Source: Methylococcales bacterium
GTDB taxonomy: Bacteria > Pseudomonadota > Gammaproteobacteria > Methylococcales > Methylomonadaceae
NCBI GenBank assembly: GCA_023144875.1
Contig: JAGLEW010000094.1
Span: 1-7,887 of the forward strand
Direction: 5' to 3'
DNA length: 7,887 nt
The notes beneath the pieces are model-generated. The model had not been told where the DNA came from, did not search any database, and saw nothing but the letters and a program-made list of their open reading frames with translations. Position numbers and translations under genes: made by a program. Position 1 is the first letter of the stretch. Every line of letters begins with the position of its first letter. Positions 1 through 5,968 of the stretch are shown here, one piece after another.

Positions 1-642
1 GAAAAGTTTGTCAATTATTGGATGCACAACGGTTTTGTTCGGATTGATAATGAAAAAATGTCAAAATCGCTGAATAATTTTTTTACCGTGCGTGAAGTGT
101 TAAAACAATACCGCCCTGAAATTATCCGTTTTTTTATATTATCCAGCCATTACCGCAGTCCGTTAAATTATTCGGATGCTCAATTGGATGAAGCGCACGC
201 CGCATTAACCCGACTATATACCGCATTGCGTGGTATTGAAATAATAGAAACTAAAATTGACGCGGATTACAAAGCCCGTTTTGAAACCTCAATGGACGAT
301 GATTTTAATACCCCATTAGCGTTAGCGGTCTTATTTGATATTGCCAAAGAGCTAAATAAAGTAAAAGACGATAAAAAACGTGCTCAAACGCTCGCTGTAA
401 CCTTACGTTTTTTGAGTTCAATTTTAGGTTTATTAGATGATGACCCTGAAGATTTTCTAAAAAGTAGTGTAAATGACAGCATTTTATCTTCAGAAGCCAT
501 TGAAGCCTTAATTCAACAGAGAATCGAAGCCAAACAAACTAAAAACTGGGCAATGGCCGATACAATTAGGGATGATTTAAAAGAACAAGGGGTTATTTTG
601 GAAGATGCGGCGGGAAATATAACCACGTGGCGACGAGTTTAA
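1..642 (+). CDS. cysS: Cysteinyl-tRNA synthetase, C-terminal part (5' truncated by window edge)
   Basis: Class I aminoacyl-tRNA synthetase that charges tRNA-Cys with cysteine in the cytoplasm. The frame is open from base 1, so the ATG at 22 is internal and the gene begins before the window; 213 residues are visible. Compared with about 460 residues in E. coli, roughly the first 245, including the zinc and HIGH-motif part of the Rossmann domain, lie outside. The KMSKS ATP-binding loop is at visible residues 19-23 (bases 55-69), preceded by the typical MHNGFV segment. The helical DALR-type anticodon-binding region follows, with the family-typical HYRSPLNYS and MDDDFNTP segments, and the protein ends in the usual TTWRR tail. 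The reading frame is intact up to TAA at 640-642. No convincing hairpin terminator follows it in the 112-base gap before prmB. Identification is secure from motif order and near full-length resemblance. Confidence 0.97.
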   Translation, partial: EKFVNYWMHNGFVRIDNEKMSKSLNNFFTVREVLKQYRPEIIRFFILSSHYRSPLNYSDAQLDEAHAALTRLYTALRGIEIIETKIDADYKARFETSMDDDFNTPLALAVLFDIAKELNKVKDDKKRAQTLAVTLRFLSSILGLLDDDPEDFLKSSVNDSILSSEAIEALIQQRIEAKQTKNWAMADTIRDDLKEQGVILEDAAGNITTWRRV

Positions 643-738
643 ACCTAAGAATAAGTCATCAATTTTTAAACCATAATTGTTTACCTTTTAGATTTTTATC
701 GTGTGTGGCGATTTTTAGTTTAAAATTAACATTTTTTA

Positions 739-744
739 TATAAT
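739..744 (+). promoter_or_regulatory. Candidate -10 box just upstream of prmB
   Basis: A perfect TATAAT lies at 739-744, inside an AT-rich stretch, ten bases before the prmB ATG at 755. No good -35 is found at 16-19 bases (the best is TAGTTT at 716-721). If used, transcription would start near 751 and the leader would be about four bases, making the prmB message nearly leaderless. This fits the absence of any Shine-Dalgarno sequence there. The match could be chance in such AT-rich DNA. Confidence 0.35.
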
Positions 745-754
745 TTTTTAAATT

Positions 755-1684
755 ATGAGCCATGAAGAGACCAGTGTGGTTAGCACCTTAACCACTATAA
801 AAGACTATATTCGTTGGGCAGCGAGTCGTTTTTCCGAAACTGAAATTTCCTTCGGACAAGGAACAGAAAGCCCGCTCGATGAGGCGGCAACCATTGTTTT
901 ACATACCCTGCATCAACCTTATAATTTATCTGAATGTTATTTTGATGCAGTATTGACCATTAATGAGCGCGAAAAAATTATTACCCTCATTGAAAAACGT
1001 ATTGTAGAGCGCAAACCTTCGGCGTATTTGACCTATGAAACGATTTTTGCAGGTTTATCTTTTTACGTGGATGAGCGAGTTTTAATCCCACGCTCTCCCA
1101 TTGCAGAGCTTATCGGGGACTCTTTTCATCCATGGATTAATGAGTATCAAGTATCAAATGTTTTAGATTTATGCACGGGGAGTGCATGTATTGCGATTGC
1201 TTGTGCGTATGCCTTTCCTGAAGCGTCTATTGATGCGGTTGATTTATCGACAGATGCATTGGAAGTGGCAAAAATTAATCGAAAAAAACATAATCTGGAT
1301 GATCGAGTCTCGCTGTATTATTCGGACTTATTCAGCGAACTTGAAAAAAAATCCTACGATATTATTGTCAGTAATCCGCCTTATGTGAGCATTGATGAAT
1401 GGCAAGACTTGCCGACAGAATTTCATGCCGAACCTGAAATAGGCTTTAAAGGCGGAGCATCTGGACTGGATGTGGTGTTAAGAATTTTGGCACAAGCCTC
1501 AGATTATTTATCGGACCACGGAATTTTAATCATTGAAGTCGGTAGCAGTTCTGAAGTTTTACAACAAAATTATCCGAATGTGCCTTTTTATTGGCTGGAC
1601 TTTGATCGCGGCGGCGATGGTGTTTTTTTATTAACCGCAAAACAGCTTAAAGAGTACCGTGCTGTTTTTCAAATGACCGAATAA
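755..1684 (+). CDS. prmB: Ribosomal protein uL3 glutamine N5-methyltransferase PrmB
   Basis: SAM-dependent enzyme that methylates a glutamine of ribosomal protein uL3 during large-subunit assembly. The 309 residues match the family length of about 310. The N-terminal helical region (1-100) carries the RWAASRF and FGQGT segments shared with E. coli PrmB. The interdomain motif YVDERVLIPRSPIAEL (104-119) separates PrmB from the release-factor enzyme PrmC. SAM motif I is VLDLCTGSACIAIA (136-149), where Ala144 replaces the glycine I expect. The catalytic NPPY motif is at 207-210 and a C-terminal GGDGVF at 286-291. The ATG at 755 is supported because the N terminus aligns with known PrmB. No Shine-Dalgarno is visible (AT-only upstream). 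aroC follows after 59 bases, a pairing common in gammaproteobacteria, so the two are probably co-transcribed. The call over PrmC is firm. Confidence 0.95.
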   Translation: MSHEETSVVSTLTTIKDYIRWAASRFSETEISFGQGTESPLDEAATIVLHTLHQPYNLSECYFDAVLTINEREKIITLIEKRIVERKPSAYLTYETIFAGLSFYVDERVLIPRSPIAELIGDSFHPWINEYQVSNVLDLCTGSACIAIACAYAFPEASIDAVDLSTDALEVAKINRKKHNLDDRVSLYYSDLFSELEKKSYDIIVSNPPYVSIDEWQDLPTEFHAEPEIGFKGGASGLDVVLRILAQASDYLSDHGILIIEVGSSSEVLQQNYPNVPFYWLDFDRGGDGVFLLTAKQLKEYRAVFQMTE

Positions 1685-1743
1685 AATAAATGTGTGTATT
1701 TAAAAATTATTTTGTTACCTTAACCTTTATCTAAAGAGATCGT

Positions 1744-2832
1744 ATGTCTGGAAATACAATCGGAAAATTATTTACTGTGACAACCTTTGGCGAAAGTCAT
1801 GGGATGGCATTAGGCTGTATTATTGATGGTTGTCCGTCAGGAATGGCATTGACAGAAGCCGATATTCAAATTGATTTAGATCGGCGTAAACCTGGAACCT
1901 CTCGCCATACAACCCAAAGGCGCGAAGCCGATCAGGTGGAAATTTTATCAGGGGTATTTGAAGGTAGAACCACAGGAACCCCCATTGGCTTATTGATTAA
2001 AAACACCGACCAGCGTTCAAAAGATTATTCAAAAATTGCCAACAGCTTTCGACCAGGACATGCCGATTTTACCTACCAAGCCAAATACGGTTTTCGGGAT
2101 TATCGAGGTGGTGGGCGTTCTTCTGCCAGAGAAACTGCGATGCGTGTCGCAGCAGGTGCTGTAGCAAAAAAATATTTAAAAGAAATACTAGACATTGAAA
2201 TTAAAGGTTATTTATCACAATTAGGGCCGATAAAGATTGATTTAGTGGATTGGAAGGATCGTGAAACCAGTGCATTTTTTGCGCCTGATGCTCGTAAAGA
2301 ACAGGCCTTAGCGGATTATATGGATGCCTTGCGTAAAGAAGGGAATTCGGTGGGTGCCAAAGTTAATGTGATTGCTACGGGGGTACCAGCAGGTTTGGGT
2401 GAGCCTATTTTTGATCGAATAGATGCGGATTTAGCCCATGCACTGATGAGTATTAATGCCGTAAAAGGGGTGGAAATAGGCGATGGTTTTGACTGTGTGG
2501 AAGCCAAAGGCACTGAGTTTCGTGATGAAATTACTCCAGAAGGTTTTTTAAGCAATCATTCGGGGGGAATTTTGGGAGGTATTTCCAGTGGACAAGCCAT
2601 TGTTGCTAGTATTGCCTTAAAACCCACCTCCAGTCTACGATTAGCAGGACGCAGTATTAATCAACAAAATAAAGCGATTGAAGTCGTGACCGAAGGGCGG
2701 CATGATCCATGCGTAGGTATTCGTGCAACCCCAATTGCAGAAGCGATGATGGCGATTGTGATTATGGATCATTTTTTACGCCACCGAGGTCAAAATAGTG
2801 GGGTTGAATCAGGCCTACCACCATTACGCTAA
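1744..2832 (+). CDS. aroC: Chorismate synthase
   Basis: Catalyses the last step of the shikimate pathway, converting 5-enolpyruvylshikimate-3-phosphate to chorismate with loss of phosphate, using reduced FMN that is not consumed overall. The 362 residues match the family length. Signature 1 is GESHG followed by DGCPSG (16-33). Signature 2 is GGGRSSARETAMRVAAGA (122-139). Signature 3, near the C terminus, has EGRHDPC and IRATPIAEAMMA (317-337), including the Arg-His-Asp triad at 319-321. The ATG at 1744 is backed by the standard MSGNTIGKLF start and a Shine-Dalgarno-like AAAGAGAT at 1733-1740. It lies 59 bases after prmB and ends just before a bidirectional terminator. No separate promoter stands out in the gap, so read-through from prmB is likely. 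The usual flavin reductase domain is absent, meaning this is the monofunctional bacterial form that needs an external FMN reductant. Confidence 0.98.
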   Translation: MSGNTIGKLFTVTTFGESHGMALGCIIDGCPSGMALTEADIQIDLDRRKPGTSRHTTQRREADQVEILSGVFEGRTTGTPIGLLIKNTDQRSKDYSKIANSFRPGHADFTYQAKYGFRDYRGGGRSSARETAMRVAAGAVAKKYLKEILDIEIKGYLSQLGPIKIDLVDWKDRETSAFFAPDARKEQALADYMDALRKEGNSVGAKVNVIATGVPAGLGEPIFDRIDADLAHALMSINAVKGVEIGDGFDCVEAKGTEFRDEITPEGFLSNHSGGILGGISSGQAIVASIALKPTSSLRLAGRSINQQNKAIEVVTEGRHDPCVGIRATPIAEAMMAIVIMDHFLRHRGQNSGVESGLPPLR

Positions 2833-2837
2833 CGCTG

Positions 2838-2881
2838 AAAAAAGAGCCGCTGTTTAAAAAACGGCTCTTATCTTATTTTTT
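2838..2881. terminator. Bidirectional intrinsic terminator between aroC and purH
   Basis: A perfect 8-bp stem, AAGAGCCG (2842-2849) with CGGCTCTT (2862-2869), closes a 12-base loop. On the plus strand it is followed by a T-rich run with six T at 2876-2881. On the minus strand the A run 2838-2843 reads as six T directly at the foot of the stem. It therefore serves aroC and purH together; the minus orientation, ending the dusB-fis-purH operon, looks stronger because the T run abuts the stem. The plus-strand T run touches the purH stop codon. Confidence 0.9.
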
Positions 2882-4442
2882 AATGTCTAAAATGACGCAT
2901 CCCTGTGAAGACCATCGCAATATTATGTTCATTAGCGGCATCAATTACTTCTTTATCACGTACTGAACCACCTGGCTGAATAACCGCAGTAATGCCTGCT
3001 TTTGCCGCTGCATCAATACCATCTCTAAAAGGGAAAAAAGCATCCGAGGCCATCACTGAACCTTCAACTTTCAAGTTTCCATCTGTGGCTTTGATACCTG
3101 CAATTTTAGCGGAATAAATTCGACTCATTTGACCTGCACCGACCCCAATAGTTTGTTTATTTTTACAGTAAACAATGGCATTGGATTTTACAAATTTACC
3201 CACATTCCAAGCAAATAATAAATCGGCCAATTCCCGCTCTGAGGGTTGACGTTGACTAACAGTCACGAGTTTTTCAGTGGTTATTTTCCCATGATCTCGA
3301 TCCTGTACCAATAATCCGCCCGCAACCCGTTTAAAATCTAAGGTCGCCGCAGGTTTTTCATCCCATTTTCCAGCAATAAGTACCCGAATATTCTTTTTTA
3401 TGGTGAATGCTTTTTGCGCCGCTTCACTGATAGAAGGAACGATAATAACTTCGACAAATTGGCGTTTTAAAATTTCATTCGCCGTTTTTTCATCCAATTC
3501 TTGGTTAAATGCAATAATCCCCCCAAAAGCTGAGGTGGGATCGGTCATATACGCTAAATCATAGGCATTAAATAAATTACTTGCTTGAGCAACGCCACAA
3601 GGGTTTGCATGTTTAACTATGACACAGGCAGGTTCCTTTGAAAGTGATTTAACACATTCTAATGCGGCATCAGCATCAGCAATATTATTATAAGATAATG
3701 CCTTACCTTGCAGTTGTTCCGCCGAACTAATAGTCCCTTTTTCTGGGGTTTGATCTTGATAAAAAGCGGCATTTTGATGTGGATTTTCCCCATAACGCAA
3801 GCTTTGACGATGTTGAAACTGTAAATTTAGCGTGTTAGGAAAACCGCCATTATCTTGAACTTTATTAAAATAGCCTGCAATAATGGCATCATAACTGGCG
3901 GTATGTTCAAAGCTTTTAGTAGCTAAATTAAAGCGGGTCTCTTTGCTTAACGTGGTGTTATGGGTGATTAGTTCGAGCAATACTTTTGGGTAATCATCAC
4001 TATTGACCACCACAGCAACATCTTTATAATTTTTTGCCGCCGCGCGAATCATCGTAGGGCCGCCAATATCAATATTTTCAATCGCCGTTTCTAGAGTGCT
4101 TTTTGGGTCTTCGATGGTTTTTTGAAAAGGGTATAAATTAACCACCACTAAATCAATGGCGAGAATGTCATTTTTACGCATAACTTCATCATCAATACCT
4201 CGACGACCTAGAATGCCACCATGTACTTTAGGATGCAACGTTTTTAACCGCCCGTCCATCATTTCAGGAAAACCTGTGTAATCTGAAACTTCGGTAACTT
4301 TAATTTTATTTTTGGCCAGTAATTTTGCCGTTCCCCCTGTGGATAAAATTTCTACCCCCAGTTGTCGTAAGTCGGAAGCAAAAGCAACAATACCTGTTTT
4401 ATCGGACACACTAATCAGTGCGCGGGTAATTTTTTTAGTCAT
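2880..4442 (-). CDS. purH: Bifunctional AICAR formyltransferase / IMP cyclohydrolase
   Basis: Performs the last two steps of de novo IMP synthesis: formyl transfer from 10-formyl-tetrahydrofolate to AICAR, then ring closure of FAICAR. The protein has 520 residues (E. coli about 529). The N-terminal MGS-like cyclohydrolase domain (about 1-145) shows SVSDKTG (11-17), STGGT (34-38), DGRLKTLHPKVHGG (63-76) and AAAKN (134-138); Lys67 and Lys137 are at active-site positions. The transformylase domain follows, with RYGENPHQ (216-223), the catalytic VKHANPCG (276-283, Lys277-His278), SAFGG (304-308), and DAFFPFRDGID then QPGGSVRD near the end. The ATG at 4442 has an AAGAGAT Shine-Dalgarno-like sequence about five bases upstream. 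fis ends 25 bases upstream, so purH is the last gene of the dusB-fis-purH operon and ends at the shared terminator. No missing residues or frameshift are visible. Confidence 0.98.
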   Translation of the reverse strand: MTKKITRALISVSDKTGIVAFASDLRQLGVEILSTGGTAKLLAKNKIKVTEVSDYTGFPEMMDGRLKTLHPKVHGGILGRRGIDDEVMRKNDILAIDLVVVNLYPFQKTIEDPKSTLETAIENIDIGGPTMIRAAAKNYKDVAVVVNSDDYPKVLLELITHNTTLSKETRFNLATKSFEHTASYDAIIAGYFNKVQDNGGFPNTLNLQFQHRQSLRYGENPHQNAAFYQDQTPEKGTISSAEQLQGKALSYNNIADADAALECVKSLSKEPACVIVKHANPCGVAQASNLFNAYDLAYMTDPTSAFGGIIAFNQELDEKTANEILKRQFVEVIIVPSISEAAQKAFTIKKNIRVLIAGKWDEKPAATLDFKRVAGGLLVQDRDHGKITTEKLVTVSQRQPSERELADLLFAWNVGKFVKSNAIVYCKNKQTIGVGAGQMSRIYSAKIAGIKATDGNLKVEGSVMASDAFFPFRDGIDAAAKAGITAVIQPGGSVRDKEVIDAANEHNIAMVFTGMRHFRH

Positions 4443-4467
4443 ATAAATCTCTTAGGGCGAGTGAATG

Positions 4468-4740
4468 TTAAAAAAGTTGATGTAGTTCTATTTTTTTTCG
4501 TAAAGTACTACGGCTTACGCCTAATATTTTTGAGGCTTTACTTTGGTTATAACCTGAATGCTTGAGCACAGTCGCAATTAGTGGTCTTTCTACCTCATGC
4601 ATAACCAGCGTATAAAAATTTGAAATATTATGTCCTTGTAACTGGGTAAAATAACGATCCACCGCCTGTTCTACCAGCTCTGAAAGCGGAATAGGCGATC
4701 GACACGGTGTGGCTTGGTTTGAGTTTTTAGGGTCATCCAT
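4468..4740 (-). CDS. fis: DNA-binding protein Fis (nucleoid-associated global regulator)
   Basis: Small homodimeric nucleoid protein that bends DNA and, in studied gammaproteobacteria, activates rRNA and tRNA promoters in growing cells. The 90 residues are slightly shorter than E. coli Fis (98). After a polar, probably flexible N terminus (1-17), the dimerisation helices cover about 18-60, with AVDRYFTQLQG and EVERPLIATVLKH matching the family. The helix-turn-helix is at about 66-85 (QSKASKILGVSRSTLRKKI). The ATG at 4740 is the only one upstream of the conserved core. It lacks a clear Shine-Dalgarno; the 24-base gap after dusB reads as CCTTGCCTA directly before ATG, so translation may be coupled to dusB. 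Its position between dusB and purH is typical of several gammaproteobacterial lineages. NtrC-type regulators share this helix-turn-helix, but the stand-alone size, the N-terminal core and the dusB neighbour point to Fis proper. Confidence 0.95.
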   Translation of the reverse strand: MDDPKNSNQATPCRSPIPLSELVEQAVDRYFTQLQGHNISNFYTLVMHEVERPLIATVLKHSGYNQSKASKILGVSRSTLRKKIELHQLF

Positions 4741-4764
4741 TAGGCAAGGGTTTGTGATTGAGAA

Positions 4765-5715
4765 TTAAAAGTCAAAAGAATATTGAAGTAAAAATTGCTG
4801 TTGTTCAGCACTGGTTGCTTGAAATATTTTGGGATGATGTGGTAAATTTAAGCGCTCAAGATACCATTTGAGATGTTTACGCGCGATACGAACCCCTGTT
4901 ATTTCGCCATAAAATTGAGTCAGTTGTTGGAGATGATAAATTATAGTGTTATAAATATCAGTGATACTAGGAACGGAAATAGTTTTCCCTTCTAGGTATT
5001 GCTGAAATTGTTTGAAAATCCACGGTTGACCTTGTGCGCCACGTCCAATCATAATAGCGTCGGCTGAGGTATAGTGTAAGACAAAAGCGGCTTGTTCAGG
5101 GGTCGTAATATCACCGTTGGCGATGATGGGAATGCTGACTTGTTGCTTGACGTTTTTGATGGTGTCATATTCAGCAACGCCATTAAATTTACAAGCACGG
5201 GTACGACCATGAATCGTTAGCGCTGAAATACCGCTATTTTCTGCGATTTTAGCAATCACAATGGCATTTTTATGGTCATTATCCCAGCCTGTTCGGATTT
5301 TTAGGGTAACAGGAATTTGCACCGCGCTAACAACGGTTTTTAAAATATTAGCCACTAAAGTTTCATTTTTTAGTAATGCAGAGCCTGCAGCAACCGCGCA
5401 CACTTTTTTTGCAGGGCAGCCCATGTTTATATCAATAATATCTGCGCCAAGTTGTTGATTAAAATAAGCGGCTTTTGCCATTATTGAAGGGTCTGTGCCT
5501 AAAATTTGTACCACACGTAAACCATTTTCGCCTTGATGATTCATTTTTAATTGGGTACGTCTATGCTGCCTTAAAGCAGGGTTTGAGGCGACCATTTCTG
5601 AAATCGCTAACCCAGCACCATAGTGTCGGCATAAATTTCGAAATGGAAGATCCGTAATTCCTGCCATAGGCGCAAGAATGAGTTTATTTTTAAGCGTATG
5701 AGAACCAATTTTCAT
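4765..5715 (-). CDS. dusB: tRNA-dihydrouridine synthase B
   Basis: FMN- and NADPH-dependent enzyme that reduces particular uridines of tRNA to dihydrouridine (U17 in E. coli DusB). The protein is 316 residues (E. coli 321). The TIM-barrel part begins with LILAPMAGITDLPFR (12-26). It carries INMGCPAKKVC (96-106) with catalytic Cys100, then LKIRTGW (138-144), the FMN/tRNA-contacting HGRTRAC (169-175), IIANGDI (197-203) and the phosphate-binding IGRGAQGQPWIF (223-234). The C-terminal helical tRNA-binding region has GVRIARKHLKWYL (274-286), a DusB hallmark. The ATG at 5715 fits the standard MKIG start; no Shine-Dalgarno is visible. It is the first gene of the dusB-fis-purH operon, 24 bases before fis. 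The leader contains a small hairpin (5744-5762). DusA and DusC are excluded by these motifs and by the linked fis. Confidence 0.96.
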   Translation of the reverse strand: MKIGSHTLKNKLILAPMAGITDLPFRNLCRHYGAGLAISEMVASNPALRQHRRTQLKMNHQGENGLRVVQILGTDPSIMAKAAYFNQQLGADIIDINMGCPAKKVCAVAAGSALLKNETLVANILKTVVSAVQIPVTLKIRTGWDNDHKNAIVIAKIAENSGISALTIHGRTRACKFNGVAEYDTIKNVKQQVSIPIIANGDITTPEQAAFVLHYTSADAIMIGRGAQGQPWIFKQFQQYLEGKTISVPSITDIYNTIIYHLQQLTQFYGEITGVRIARKHLKWYLERLNLPHHPKIFQATSAEQQQFLLQYSFDF

Positions 5716-5743
5716 AGTATTTAAGATTTTTTTAGTTGGCTAG

Positions 5744-5762
5744 TTTACCTCAAAGAGGTGAA
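5744..5762. repeat. Small inverted repeat in the dusB leader region
   Basis: ACCTC (5747-5751) and GAGGT (5755-5759) are exact inverted copies around AAA, extendable by a T-G wobble and two T-A pairs to 5744-5762. It sits 29 bases or more upstream of the dusB ATG, probably within the 5' untranslated leader or near the promoter. There is no T run after it on either strand, so it is not an intrinsic terminator. It could be a leader hairpin or an operator half-site pair; the role is unknown. Confidence 0.4.
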
Positions 5763-5864
5763 AAAATTTATGAAATTTGTCGATCCGTATTAAGAAATAG
5801 TAAAAAGTTATTTTTATCAAAATTATGTCAATGGGTTATGTGTATTTAGCTGGCTTACTTACCA

Positions 5865-5875
5865 CCTTAATAAGG
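5865..5875. repeat. 11-bp palindrome in the divergent intergenic region
   Basis: CCTTA-A-TAAGG at 5865-5875 is a perfect palindrome around one base. It lies between the divergent dusB and regulator genes, about 44 bases upstream of the candidate extended -10 for the regulator. The size and symmetry fit a small operator for a dimeric regulator, but one palindrome of this length can occur by chance. It is reported as structure only. Confidence 0.3.
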
Positions 5876-5918
5876 CTATAAGCTCTGGTTTATCTGCCTG
5901 CATTTTATTAGTGCGCTG

Positions 5919-5927
5919 TGCTATTAT
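5919..5927 (+). promoter_or_regulatory. Candidate extended -10 promoter of the receiver-array regulator
   Basis: TATTAT (5922-5927, five of six matches to TATAAT) is preceded directly by TGC (5919-5921), the extended -10 element recognised by sigma-70. A -35 is poor (TGCATT at 5899-5904), which is usual when an extended -10 is present. Transcription would begin near 5934, giving a leader of about 35 bases. Another TATAAG at 5877-5882 is a weaker alternative. Confidence 0.4.
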
Positions 5928-5968
5928 TAAGACTACTGATTATTAGGGGTTTCAGAAAATTTTAAATT

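Noticed and set aside
691..717. Direct repeat GATTTTTA (691-698 and 710-717) and short ATCG/CGAT stem after cysS
   Set aside because: Eight-base repeats are expected by chance in AT-rich DNA, and a four-pair stem is too weak to be the cysS terminator.
1182..1388. 68-codon plus-strand open frame inside prmB
   Set aside because: It lies wholly within the conserved SAM-binding part of prmB in another frame, and its translation shows no recognisable domain.
2316..2555. 79-codon minus-strand open frame inside aroC
   Set aside because: Antisense shadow of the highly conserved chorismate synthase frame; low-complexity product with no start signal.
4468..4740. The Fis-like protein as a fragment of an NtrC-type activator
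   Set aside because: There is no AAA+ domain in frame upstream; the N-terminal dimerisation helices and the dusB linkage fit a complete stand-alone Fis.
5261..5657. Two plus-strand open frames (65 and 60 codons) opposite dusB
   Set aside because: Antisense to the conserved catalytic part of dusB, whose motifs are all intact on the other strand.
5826..5831. Perfect minus-strand TTGACA as a dusB -35 box
   Set aside because: No acceptable -10 lies 16-18 bases downstream; the nearest candidates are TAACTT at 15 bases (three of six matches) and TACTAT at 23 bases. dusB must have a promoter in this region, but I cannot place it.
5900..5914. GC-flanked AT-rich 15-mer as a possible Fis site next to the regulator promoter
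   Set aside because: It has G and C at the ends and an AT centre, but fails the required purine/pyrimidine steps on both sides of the core.
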